A stretch of 64,000 nucleotides of DNA from Chitinophaga rhizophila (GTDB lineage: Bacteria > Bacteroidota > Bacteroidia > Chitinophagales > Chitinophagaceae), in NCBI RefSeq assembly GCF_019492185.1, contig NZ_JAICCF010000004.1:930001-994000 (forward strand), given 5' to 3'. How positions within the stretch are numbered: position 1 is the stretch's first letter; every line of letters starts with the position of its first letter. This document shows, one piece after another, positions 1 through 7,920 of this stretch. The position numbers and the translations under genes were made by a program. The notes beneath the pieces were generated by a model. It searched no databases. It was not told where the DNA came from and saw nothing but the letters and a program-made list of their open reading frames with translations.

Positions 1-1224
1 TGCTATCCAATAGCCTCATATGGTTCGTTGGAGAGGCGTAGCTTATTTGCGCTATTGCTGTTTTGCGACCTCGTCGTCGGCTTGTTTACCTGGTGGCAGT
101 TGCACTATGTAGGACTACGTGTTCACAAAGTCCAGTTTATTTCAATGGTCTTTATCATTGTTGCCCTTTGTATGCCTGTTGTCCTTCCGGCGATCTGCAA
201 CCCGGATAATGAGACGCTCATCGCTGCATTTTGCGCTATGATAGGGGCATATGTGTTCAATTTCTATCTAGGTGGGGGCCTGAGGGACTTCTTCTGGTTT
301 ATTCACATCATTGCTTTGGCGCAGATAGTATTCGGATATGTTCAATTGATCACAGATTTGCGAAGCGATAAACTGGAGGTGGTGGTGAGCGGTTTTTGGG
401 ATAGCACAGACGAATTTATCGGATATCTCTTAGTCACTTATCCAATATTTCTTTCTTCCTTATGTATAGAAAGGACGTTTAGGTTTAAGAATAGGCAGCA
501 GTTGGTTGAACATAGTGCAAAGCTGCTGATCATCCTTATATCGGTGAGTCTATTGATTGGTGTTTTGCTGTACATGATTGCCACCAAAACCCAGGTACTG
601 CTTTTTCTGTTACAATTGGTATTCTTCATTCATTTGTTTTTAGTCAGAAGAATAATGAAGCTATCGAGGAAAGTAATACGCAAGGAAGCAAAAATCAGCA
701 GGTTTGTTTTTGGAGGGCTGCTGACTATCGCAGGCGCGTTGATCATCCATTCGGGCGGACCAAAAGTGGAGAACGAGATTGTCATGCAAGGCATCATTGA
801 AAAGCCCTATTTTGGTTATGGTATTGGTACGTTCCCAATTCATTATCCTGACTGGGAGGCTGCATTTTGTAACGAGAACGGTGAAGTAGCTTCAGTAAAC
901 AAACGACATCCTCAATTGATCGGTAATGAGTATGTAATGATAATCGCGGAGATAGGGACTGTGGGCATGTTTATGTTGATGTTTGGCCTGATTCTCGTTT
1001 TGCAGCAGGTGAAAAATTATTGGCGGATCGAGTTTGTGGTGATGATGAAAACAACTTTGATCAGTGGTTTGATTGCTGCCTCTCAAACGCACTTATTTCA
1101 TATGCCAGCGACACTGATGATATTTTTTTCTATCATTTTCATGTTCGTGTACGATGGAAGACAGACAAATTCACTTGATTTGAAAGCAGCTTTTCAGAAG
1201 ATCTTCACGCGATTTTACTTTTGA
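1..1224 (+). CDS. O-antigen ligase/polymerase-like membrane protein, 5' partial
   Basis: The frame is open from the first base, so the true start lies outside the window; the TTG at 28 and the out-of-frame ATG at 20 are not convincing starts. About 407 residues are visible. There are roughly nine to ten hydrophobic segments and, near the C-terminal third, a periplasmic-loop-like stretch reading GYGIGTF...GNEYVMIIAEIGTVG, which resembles the G-x-G-x-G / H-N-x-x-l / ae-G-x-x-G signature of the Wzy_C O-antigen ligase superfamily. Such proteins transfer or polymerise undecaprenyl-linked glycans at the inner membrane. The usual loop His is replaced here by Gly-Asn. No partner glycan gene is seen next to it, so the substrate is unknown. 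A hairpin terminator follows. Any polytopic glycan enzyme remains an alternative. Confidence 0.55.
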   Translation, partial: CYPIASYGSLERRSLFALLLFCDLVVGLFTWWQLHYVGLRVHKVQFISMVFIIVALCMPVVLPAICNPDNETLIAAFCAMIGAYVFNFYLGGGLRDFFWFIHIIALAQIVFGYVQLITDLRSDKLEVVVSGFWDSTDEFIGYLLVTYPIFLSSLCIERTFRFKNRQQLVEHSAKLLIILISVSLLIGVLLYMIATKTQVLLFLLQLVFFIHLFLVRRIMKLSRKVIRKEAKISRFVFGGLLTIAGALIIHSGGPKVENEIVMQGIIEKPYFGYGIGTFPIHYPDWEAAFCNENGEVASVNKRHPQLIGNEYVMIIAEIGTVGMFMLMFGLILVLQQVKNYWRIEFVVMMKTTLISGLIAASQTHLFHMPATLMIFFSIIFMFVYDGRQTNSLDLKAAFQKIFTRFYF

Positions 1225-1270
1225 CTAGGGAAAGGTGGAATACCTGGCAGGCAGCCGGGGAGTTCTGCCG

Positions 1271-1296
1271 GGGAGCGCAAAAGGCGCTCCCTATTT
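1271..1296 (+). terminator. Hairpin terminator after the ligase-like gene
   Basis: Two perfect 8-base arms (1271-1278 and 1284-1291) enclose a 5-base loop and are followed by TATTTT. The hairpin lies 46 bases past the stop of the ligase-like gene and reads in its direction. Confidence 0.55.
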
Positions 1297-1511
1297 TAGG
1301 AAGACCAATGCTCAATAATCTTGATTAACTTTTTATACTACGCTAAATAGCAAGCTGCGAATTGTGGCTAATTGTCAGGGACGGCCCAAAAGGTAAGATG
1401 CATACAGGGCCGGGACAGAGGACCATACTTAAATGATATGGGGAACGTGAGGGAATGCGTTCCCCCCTCTGTCTCATTTGGAGAAATCGATACCTAAAAT
1501 AATATAACAAT

Positions 1512-1853
1512 ATGAACAAGTTAGCTATTGACCATTTTAAGAAAAAAAAGCCAAGCCCTGCACAAATGGAATATGCCTACCAGATTCTTGGTATTTTGCT
1601 AGCCAAAAAATCTGGATTCAGGGTGGATAGACGTTATACTGTGAAAGAATTGGCAACAACAATCCGTGTGGTTTACGCCATCAATGTACAATATGATGAA
1701 GCTATAGGGACTTGCTATGTGGGGGATTTTGCGTTGAATTTGAAACTCAATTTGTTGAACCAATTGGTGAATCTGTCTGACAAAGGCCCTTTCCTATTCA
1801 GTTATTGCAACAGTAAAGGAATAGTACGGGTGTTGAAAAAGGTGGCCATGTAA
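1512..1853 (+). CDS. Small hypothetical protein, 113 aa
   Basis: I do not recognise a family. The protein is basic at the N-terminus (a run of five lysines near residue 12) and predicted mixed alpha/beta, without a signal peptide, membrane segment or cysteine motif. The start is the first ATG after a clear intergenic gap. The gene stands alone, convergent with the AraC-type gene, inside the region interpreted as a decaying integrated element; small orphan genes like this are common there. A hairpin with a T-run that ends its transcript lies inside the 3' coding end of the opposite gene (1917-1945). Coding status is supported by length and position only. Confidence 0.45.
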   Translation: MNKLAIDHFKKKKPSPAQMEYAYQILGILLAKKSGFRVDRRYTVKELATTIRVVYAINVQYDEAIGTCYVGDFALNLKLNLLNQLVNLSDKGPFLFSYCNSKGIVRVLKKVAM

Positions 1854-1906
1854 GCATAGGCATGGCTTGTAAAAGACGCCGTTAAACGTGTCACGGCGCA
1901 AATGCA

Positions 1907-2329
1907 CTAGCCGATCAAAGGAACGCGTCTGCGTTCCTTTTTGATTTGATGGTACCAGAAACAAAGCAATTTTTGAAGCATCCGCAGGACATGTTTTTGT
2001 CGCGCTTCAAGCGTTCGGCTGGGTAGTTCTTGATATACGCTTTGGTAAACAGTATCAAAATGCTTAGGACTGCGGTATCCTAATTCCTCTTGTAAGTCCT
2101 GGATGCTCTGGCCATTCAGTATTTTCTTCCTGGCGTAGCTCATGGTGACACGAAGTTTCAGCTGATAGATGGAGATGCCGTAGACTTTTGTGAAATAGAA
2201 GTTTAAAGCGTTTTTAGGGATACCATGAATTTGAGCCATAGCTTGTACAGATTGGCCAGGTTGAAGATTGCTGCAAATGTCTGCATGAACGCGTTCTACA
2301 ATCTCTTGGTAACGTTTAGAGAACTGCAT
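1907..2329 (-). CDS. AraC-family helix-turn-helix regulator, short form (140 aa)
   Basis: The central part carries an AraC/XylS-type double helix-turn-helix: AMAQIHGIPKNALNFYFTKVYG for the first recognition unit, then LKLRVTMSYARKKILNGQSIQDLQEELGY and the conserved SPKHFDTVYQ stretch of the second. No effector-binding domain precedes it, so this is a stand-alone DNA-binding domain, as is frequent on Bacteroidota mobile elements. I chose the ATG at 2329 because the family homology begins right after it; the frame stays open upstream to 2422, but those residues are low-quality. The extreme C-terminus is encoded by the arms of a terminator for the opposite gene, which suggests the tail is not functionally constrained. 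Target genes are unknown. Confidence 0.7.
   Translation of the reverse strand: MQFSKRYQEIVERVHADICSNLQPGQSVQAMAQIHGIPKNALNFYFTKVYGISIYQLKLRVTMSYARKKILNGQSIQDLQEELGYRSPKHFDTVYQSVYQELPSRTLEARQKHVLRMLQKLLCFWYHQIKKERRRVPLIG
1917..1945 (+). terminator. Terminator embedded in the convergent gene's 3' end
   Basis: Arms at 1917-1926 and 1931-1940 are perfect 10-base complements with a 4-base loop, followed by a T-run on the + strand. It serves the 1512-1853 gene yet encodes the last residues of the AraC-type protein on the other strand. Confidence 0.6.
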
Positions 2330-2528
2330 AACAGTTATAAATTTACAGGGCTTATGGTTGTGTACTTCCTTTCTTCGATCTGAATCCTTAGTGAATTTGC
2401 CTGAAGGCAAACCGGTAACCAATGAATACGCTGAGGTAAAGTTGCAATGTATAGACTGACTTACTGCCGCAGTGAGGTAAAATCATTCGCAACGGTTAGG
2501 GGAAAACTGATCAATAACCTACCATCTT

Positions 2529-2560
2529 TTTGACATTAAAATAATTTGTAATTACATTTG
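2529..2560 (+). promoter_or_regulatory. Consensus Bacteroidota promoter of the truncated sigma gene
   Basis: TTTG at 2529-2532, a 20-base spacer, then TACATTTG at 2553-2560. This matches the phylum's TTTG-N(19-21)-TAnnTTTG consensus exactly. Transcription should start near 2567, about 50 bases before the ATG at 2619. Confidence 0.7.
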
Positions 2561-2618
2561 GTAGACAAGTATCCCTGTTGCCGTAACTAACTATCTATGA
2601 AAAAAACTGATGGGATCA

Positions 2619-3035
2619 ATGCAATCTCTTTCTGACAGTGAATTGGCACAACGGATTTCCGAAGGATATGATACCGCTGTTGAAGCAGTTGACGTTAGAT
2701 ACGCAGCCCTATTGATTCAACATGCTTTTAAGATGTTGCAAGATGAACATGCTGCAGAAGATGTGGTACACGACATCTTTTCCAATCTCCTGGCAGGTGG
2801 AAGTCAGCTGGAAATAAAAGGCGCACTGGATGCCTATCTTTATTGTGCTGCGCGAAATGGGGTGCTGATGTCATTTCGGAAAAGCAAAAACCAACAGAAA
2901 TATATGGTTACCGCATCCCTTGAGAAAAGCATTTGTACAGCAGCGCTTGCATCGGTTAATAGGCGCTCTATCTTGGCTCTGGCTTTGGCCGCTGCTTCTA
3001 AAAACAGTTTGTGTAAAACCGGTTTTAACACTTAA
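2619..3035 (+). pseudogene. ECF sigma factor lacking region 4, remnant
   Basis: Residues 1 to about 85 match the region 2 of Bacteroidota FecI-like ECF sigma factors: LSDSELAQRI, an aromatic-poor AALLIQHAFKML helix, DEHAAEDVVHDIFSNL and DAYLYCAARNGV. In intact relatives a DNA-binding region 4 of about 70 residues follows; here the frame runs into unrelated residues after position 95 and stops. Some core positions also look mutated (for example VEAVDVRYA where FEALYDRYA is usual). I infer a frameshifted and decaying gene. The promoter in front is still perfect, so a region-2-only peptide might be made. No anti-sigma or TonB partner is adjacent. Confidence 0.7.
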
Positions 3036-3373
3036 TCCGCAGGATTTACCCGATAAGCTTCAACTGCAAATTGACTATGGCTTATTGTGAAATAACCTGT
3101 GTAATTTATATGATCTGCTTTGGTCTAATCATTCTTTAAGGAATGAAATCAATCACCGGATGTGACCAAAAAGTCCAATCTTTTCTGTTTGCTTTTGCCT
3201 ATAATTTTTCGCAGATTTGCATCAAAATTAGTTTAGTGTTACTTTAATAAAGTGGGTGCCGACATCATGGCATCCACTTTTTTGTATGGTTATTTCTGAC
3301 CGTTTTGCTTTTTGCCTGCAACGTTTTTAGTCATTCATTTTCAAAGGTTATCTAAACCTTTTGACCTATCCCT
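3036..3373. other. Intergenic stretch with one terminator
   Basis: I see no gene. It may include untranslatable remains of the sigma factor's 3' half. A hairpin terminator lies at 3250-3283. Confidence 0.5.
3250..3283 (+). terminator. Hairpin terminator
   Basis: An 11-bp stem (3250-3260 with 3269-3279, one G-U pair) with an 8-base loop leads into six T residues. It lies about 215 bases after the sigma remnant, at a distance that would fit the 3' end of the original full-length gene. Confidence 0.6.
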
Positions 3374-4121
3374 ATGAAAACTGAAAACCCCTATCTGTTT
3401 GAAAGACTCGATTATTTGATTACGTTTGAACTGAACCCTGGCGTTTCGGTATATGATCCGATTACCGATGATAAAGCTGAAGCTACCACCGAGCTATTTA
3501 AAACAGAGGTGCTACGGGCGGAGCGTGAGTTTAGAAAGCAATTTTTTAGTGAAACCAACATGGATGCTGTGGCCTCAATGGTGTCAAAACACTATGATGC
3601 AGTGGTGTTGATGATGCATAAAGTGTATGACTATTTGTATCCGTTGGGCGATGGCCAACAGCAATTGCTAAGTTGTTGCGCATGGCCCACGTGCTGCTCC
3701 GGGAATTACGGAGCTTTATGGATACCAATTTTTCCAGATTTATTACGGCTGATCAGCTAATGCCCATTACTGAGCTAAATTTGCTGTAAAAGTTGCAGGA
3801 TGATGCGAATACGGATGCGGCTTGTGAGGTAGTGAAGGAGACTCTGGATGAGTTTTGTGCGCGGGTAGAACGCCAGGAGCCTTTACGCATTAAGGACGCG
3901 GATTACTGCCGCATGATTGTGGCAGATATCGAGCAATACCGTGGCCAGGACTCGGCACTGTCTGCGTGTCCATCGCTACATGAGCTGTTGTTGTTCTGGA
4001 ATGAAATAAGGATTTGAGCGCTAACAGTGTGCGCATCAAAAGCTATCAGGCTGAGGATAGGGATAAAGAAATATTGATTGATGCCCTGATGGGGATCATT
4101 GATAAACTCAAGGAATATTAG
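3374..4121 (+). pseudogene. Hypothetical gene broken by two frameshifts and one stop
   Basis: Three stretches in different frames read as one protein. The first (3374 to about 3655) begins MKTENPYLFERLDYLI and continues to a helix ending VYDYLYPLG. The sense then moves to another frame, reading KLLRMAHVLLRELRSFMDTNFSRFI, passes a TAA at about 3787, and continues DDANTDAACEVVKETLDEF...ELLLFW. After about 4005 a third frame continues NKDLSANSVRIKSYQ...IIDKLKEY to a TAG at 4119-4121. All pieces are charged and helical with similar codon use. The first part resembles hypothetical proteins carried by Bacteroidota mobile elements, but I cannot name a family. Inactivation fits the decay seen in its neighbours; assembly error is the alternative. 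Confidence 0.6.
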
Positions 4122-4126
4122 CGGGC

Positions 4127-4618
4127 TTAATTGAGTCCGTGCTGCTGCCTAAATTTCGCTACTCTAGCTTCTGCGCTGATAGTCGGGTCCGAATTGAACA
4201 TTTGGTAGGTGATTTCGCCATTTGGGCCTATGCAGGGGCTGGCTTCGATGTCTCTCTGGATGTTGAGCACTTCGTGTTTGTTAATAAATCCTGGCTTTAG
4301 GGGTAAAAGGATGTGCGGCCTGATGATGATGGGTATGTTTGATCTCATGGTTGCTTCCTTCGTGCTGGCTTCAAGTACCGTAAGGGCTATTTCGGATAGT
4401 TTGGCCTCTTTTTTTAAAATGGTGGGTTGCGCCGTGATCAGTAGCTTTACGGCTTTTTGGAATGGGATAGAATTTTTTGCTTCATTAGTGATGAGATGAT
4501 AAATGTGCCGAAACTGGTTTTTGGCTGTCTGTAGGTCGGTGTAGGTAATGATATCGAAGTTTGGCTCAATGATGAGGTATTCCTTTCCGTTGATAGTGGC
4601 TGCAATGAGGTAAAGCAT
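4127..4618 (-). CDS. Hypothetical protein divergent from an XRE regulator, 163 aa
   Basis: No family recognised. The frame is open back to 4828, but that would run across the palindromic spacer and into the opposite gene, so I place the start at the ATG at 4618. The protein begins MLYLIAATINGKEYLIIEP, which looks like a beta-hairpin, followed by mostly helical charged sequence and a proline-containing C-terminal part. There is no signal peptide. It is transcribed away from the small XRE gene, with a perfect palindrome between them, a layout typical of a regulator and the gene it controls. Whether the pair is a toxin-antitoxin or an element maintenance module cannot be told from sequence alone. 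Confidence 0.55.
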   Translation of the reverse strand: MLYLIAATINGKEYLIIEPNFDIITYTDLQTAKNQFRHIYHLITNEAKNSIPFQKAVKLLITAQPTILKKEAKLSEIALTVLEASTKEATMRSNIPIIIRPHILLPLKPGFINKHEVLNIQRDIEASPCIGPNGEITYQMFNSDPTISAEARVAKFRQQHGLN

Positions 4619-4661
4619 GAGCGTTGGGATTTGAGTGTAAAATACTCCATTATGATGAAAT

Positions 4662-4679
4662 ACCCAACTATAGTTGGGT
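4662..4679. promoter_or_regulatory. Perfect 18-bp palindrome, candidate operator
   Basis: ACCCAACTA at 4662-4670 is followed directly by its reverse complement at 4671-4679. It lies in the 97-bp divergent spacer between the genes starting at 4618 and 4716. It is not followed by a T-run, so an operator for the XRE protein is more likely than a terminator. Confidence 0.6.
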
Positions 4680-4715
4680 GGCAGTATCCGGGAGATTGTA
4701 TTTTTTCGCCTTCGT

Positions 4716-4949
4716 ATGGCGGAAATTTCAGCAATAGACAGATATGTTATTGATCGGGTGAGGGAACGCCGTATGGAATTGAATATTAGCCAGGCTGAGT
4801 TGTCTTTTAGGCTCGGCAAATCTGACAAGTATATTTCACGCTTTGAGTCTTACTCTAGCGGTAAGCATTATAACATTGAAATCCTGAATGAGATTGCAAA
4901 AGTGTTGGATTGTTCTCCACGGGATTTCTGGCCGGAAAAGGCCTTGTAA
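4716..4949 (+). CDS. Small XRE-family helix-turn-helix regulator, 77 aa
   Basis: The whole protein is one Cro/C1-type HTH: IDRVRERRMELNISQAELSFRLGKSDKYISRFES, with the usual helix 2 (SQAELSFRLG) and recognition helix (DKYISRFE), then NIEILNEIAKVLDCSPRDFW. The ATG at 4716 gives the standard domain length; upstream frame residues are poor. It is a stand-alone DNA-binding protein, probably a dimeric repressor that acts at the palindrome at 4662-4679 and so controls itself and the divergent gene. The domain call is clear; the target is inferred from position. Confidence 0.8.
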   Translation: MAEISAIDRYVIDRVRERRMELNISQAELSFRLGKSDKYISRFESYSSGKHYNIEILNEIAKVLDCSPRDFWPEKAL

Positions 4950-5160
4950 TTTTGCCGACTACTGTTAACCTATCTACTATCAGTTAATGTGTTTATCATC
5001 AATCTTTTAAGATGTAATTTCGTCTGACTATCTGCTAGGAGGCTTCTGCATTCGCGGATCAAAAAGACTATTTAGACTGATTGGTCGGTCGTTAACCAAT
5101 GGCGGCAAGTCGGGCCATGTCCAGGCGGCGTCTTTGTTTTGACCATCTGGCCGTGCCTTT

Positions 5161-5669
5161 TTACCAGTAAGGGGATGCACGGTGTAGTATATTCAGTTCT
5201 TCGGCTGGTAGCCGGTAGTGAATGATTTCCTTAAAATCACCCAAGGTTCCTTTAGGAGAAATCCATTGCTTGGCCATTTCCAAGCTTACAAATAGCGGCA
5301 TACGGTGCTTATTGTCGCCATGGTTGTGGATGTGACAAATGGTTTCGTTGGCTTCGCTGGTGATCATCGCGAAGCCTGATGCTCTGCGTTTCTCTCTATT
5401 GGGCAATAGCTTCTCATAAGTCTGATAGATGCCGGGTATAAAAAAGTATTCGTTATCTGGCTGTTTATTGGTGCCGATGCCATAAGGAACGGGGGTATCC
5501 CAGGTTTCGATATGCCGGTGTTCGTACTTTTATCATCCTTTGCGACATTAATCTTCAGAAAATGAGTGGTTAGGAACTTAGGCAGCACATGCTGGAAGAT
5601 GGTGTGATAAAAGCCTTGGAAACGCCGTTCTTGTTGATAACTACGAGTGAGCGAAATGATTTTGTACAA
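5161..5669 (-). pseudogene. SOS response-associated peptidase (SRAP/YedK-type), broken
   Basis: The part from 5529 down to 5161 reads KYEHRHIETWDTPVPYGI, then NEYFFIPGIYQTY, FAMITSEANETICHIHN and KHRMPLFV. These match the SRAP (YedK/HMCES) core: the GFYEW/H strand, the aGlyd strand, the T-x-aN-x-x-iHn-RMP signature with its active-site Glu and His, and the C-terminal helix. Just upstream in this frame are TGA and TAA codons; a second frame (to 5669) supplies a few compatible residues (RRFQGFYH, HFLKINVA). The conserved N-terminal MCGRY, whose Cys2 attaches to abasic DNA, is missing, so the gene cannot make an active enzyme. Intact members shield abasic sites in single-stranded DNA and are often carried by mobile elements. 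Confidence 0.65.
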
Positions 5670-5789
5670 GAGGCAACAGAACTATTTGTTCAGGGTTATT
5701 TCATTAAACACCCTAGCTATGCTAAAATGGCTGCCGATATTCAATTGATTTGTGATTATTGGGCCTTGACCTGGCATACATTGGTGTAA

Positions 5790-6272
5790 GTTGATCAGCT
5801 GTATTTGGCGTATTTCCCTATCTGCCCACTCCCTATCTTCCTGTATAGGTGAGATGAATGTTTTATTACACTACATAGTGCGGTGGACTTATTCTTTGGG
5901 AGAAATGCCCAAAGAGAAACGGGATTGAAATTGTAGTTACTTTGAAGGTGTGGGTATGGTTTGTACTCCTTTCTGGTCTTTTCCATTAACAGATTCTTCC
6001 CCCAAAGGCGTGTGGGTTATTGTTCTTTACAAAGCAGGTAATGGTCTTATAATGTTGTTCTAAAGGGGTGATGTATGGACAGCTGTACTGATTGATCTTA
6101 TAGACAGTGGTTAGATCATGCGAAGTAACAATATCCCCAATAATTTGTTGAGAACTTGGGTTATCGCGAGTTTGGAATGAGGATGTGAAGGGATTGTCTG
6201 CCTAGACAATCCCTATATGGCCGAAATTTTTAACTTATTTAAATTTATTAGTTTTGCTATAAGATAAGGGCA
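5790..6272. other. Intergenic stretch downstream of the integrase
   Basis: No credible gene. It contains a perfect 10-bp inverted repeat with a 4-base loop (6190-6213) and then AT-rich DNA before the integrase stop. The hairpin lacks a T-run on either side. No copy of the tRNA-Lys 3' end was found here. Confidence 0.4.
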
Positions 6273-7628
6273 TTATACCGCTTCCTTCAATCTTTGTTCT
6301 AATCTATCCATCGTAATGTCTACAGCCATTTGAATGATTTTTACTAAACGTACATTAGCCGGATCATTTGACATATCTCCTAAAGCCTTCAAGCTCTGGT
6401 CATAGATATCAGGATGTAGCCTTTGAGATAGTTTTTCCATGTCCTCCATAACCTTCTCTTCATCAACAATTGAGTACCTTTCTGTTTCCTTAATAGAGGC
6501 ATGCGCGAGCAGAATCTTCACAGTTTCCATTGGCACGCCATTCTTTAACGTTACAGTAGTAGCAAAGGTATGACGGGCGATATGAAATGTAAGGTTTAGT
6601 TCGATCTCACATAGTGCTCCAATTTCTTTTAGATAATCGTTGATCTTCTGGTTCGATGGGATAGGAAAAAGCTTACCGTTTTCAATACAGCTTGCGTCTT
6701 TCCAATATTTCTCGACTATCGATAAGGCCACAGGAAGCAAAGGAAGTCGTGTTGGGGCATCTGTCTTTTGCCTATCGAGCATGATCCATTTCTTCCCGTC
6801 CATTCCATCAACCAAATCCGATCGCCTTAGATTTTTGATATCAATATAGGCCAGTCCTGTATAGCAGGAGAAAACAAACCAGTCTCTGACTTTATCTAGT
6901 CTTTCGCTCTTGAAGACTTTATCCATGACCGCTTTGAGCTGAGCCTTGTTAATCGCCTTTTTCTTCCCATCTTTTCTCGTGAGTTTGAATCCTGCGAATG
7001 GATCTTTTAATAGGTAGCCCCGGGTAACAGCATTTAGTATGATTTTTTTAAAATTGGATAGAGCCTTTACAGAAGTATTTTGTGCGCACTTTGCAGTAAT
7101 TCGCATGTAATTGTAAAAATCCTCTATAAAAGCATAGTTGAGTTCGCGTAATTGTATATCGTCTCTACCAAATTTTTGCTCAATGAAATTTGTGGTGTGG
7201 CTAAATGCTTGTCGGTATTTGTCTAAAGTTCCTGAGGCATATTCACCCTCTTCGACCAGCTTTTCCATCGTCTCATTGTGTGCCTTAAATAGCTCAAGCG
7301 CGCCCTTGCATTCATCAGCCTCCCCTCTCATATAGGCCAGGATGGCGGCAGCGGTAATTCTCTTGTTAGTATTGATTAGGCGATTCTTGGCCATCGTGGC
7401 CTGCACTCTCAGTGAATCAATGTACTCGTTTAGGGCTTTCGCATCAGCGCGTGGACCGACTGCCCTCCTCTTGTTCATGTCCCAACGCTCCTTGTCCCAG
7501 ACCTCGTGGGTTGAAAAGGTTTCCTCCTCTCCGTCAACGGTGATACGGAGATAGAGATAGGTCCTTGGATTCTTTGCTCTTGGGTCTGTCCGTAGAAACG
7601 GATAAAATGCATAACTACTTTCAATCAT
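6273..7628 (-). CDS. Tyrosine recombinase/integrase, Bacteroidota element type (451 aa)
   Basis: Three parts are visible: an N-terminal Arm-binding domain (PRTYLYLRITVDGEEETFST and the W-D-x-x-x-R/W motif), a SAM-like core-binding helical domain (about 110-210), and a catalytic domain. The catalytic domain contains HIARHTFATT (His-x-x-Arg), LLAHASI, and the nucleophile in ERYSIV. The box I arginine expected in TGLR is alanine (YTGLAYIDI), as known for many Bacteroidota integrases. The ATG at 7628 starts where the family homology starts; an ATG at 7652 is possible. The gene sits just past the 3' end of tRNA-Lys and reads away from it, the usual layout of an element inserted in a tRNA gene. It is the only intact recombination gene seen. 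Confidence 0.9.
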   Translation of the reverse strand: MIESSYAFYPFLRTDPRAKNPRTYLYLRITVDGEEETFSTHEVWDKERWDMNKRRAVGPRADAKALNEYIDSLRVQATMAKNRLINTNKRITAAAILAYMRGEADECKGALELFKAHNETMEKLVEEGEYASGTLDKYRQAFSHTTNFIEQKFGRDDIQLRELNYAFIEDFYNYMRITAKCAQNTSVKALSNFKKIILNAVTRGYLLKDPFAGFKLTRKDGKKKAINKAQLKAVMDKVFKSERLDKVRDWFVFSCYTGLAYIDIKNLRRSDLVDGMDGKKWIMLDRQKTDAPTRLPLLPVALSIVEKYWKDASCIENGKLFPIPSNQKINDYLKEIGALCEIELNLTFHIARHTFATTVTLKNGVPMETVKILLAHASIKETERYSIVDEEKVMEDMEKLSQRLHPDIYDQSLKALGDMSNDPANVRLVKIIQMAVDITMDRLEQRLKEAV

Positions 7629-7719
7629 GACTTCTGTCTTTAAGTGAAACAAATGTCGGATTAGAGTTCCTACAGATCAAGATGTACACATAATGAACAG
7701 GTTGATTTTCAAGTAATTA

Positions 7720-7727
7720 CAAAGGTA
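7720..7727 (-). promoter_or_regulatory. -7 element of the integrase promoter
   Basis: On the minus strand this reads TACCTTTG, an exact TAnnTTTG. A good TTTG at the -33 distance is lacking. The start site would fall about 85 bases before the integrase ATG. Confidence 0.5.
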
Positions 7728-7821
7728 TCCGTGTGTAATTTTTTTGAAAATGTGTATACACATGGTTTACACTTTGAGACTTTTTGCAAATTTGAAAATT
7801 TTGAAGTTTGATAGGGAAAAC

Positions 7822-7852
7822 AAAAAAGCTTGCACAAAGCATGTGCAAGCTT
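7822..7852 (-). terminator. Terminator of tRNA-Lys
   Basis: Perfect 10-base arms (7826-7835 and 7843-7852) with a 7-base loop. On the minus strand the stem is followed by a run of T residues. It ends the tRNA transcript 69 bases past the tRNA and separates it from the integrase. Confidence 0.75.
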
Positions 7853-7920
7853 AATCTTTTTACCATATTGCGTTTTAGCGCGATTCTGGTAGTTTTTGTC
7901 AACCTAAATTTTTTCGGTTG

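Noticed and set aside
5589..5789. 66-codon + frame with protein-like sequence
   Set aside because: It overlaps the broken SRAP gene on the opposite strand, has no recognisable family and no start signal. Either could be real, but the SRAP signature on the minus strand is the firmer call.
1..7900. Search for a second copy of the tRNA-Lys 3' end as an att site
   Set aside because: None seen by eye in the left part; probably outside the window, so no att feature is reported.
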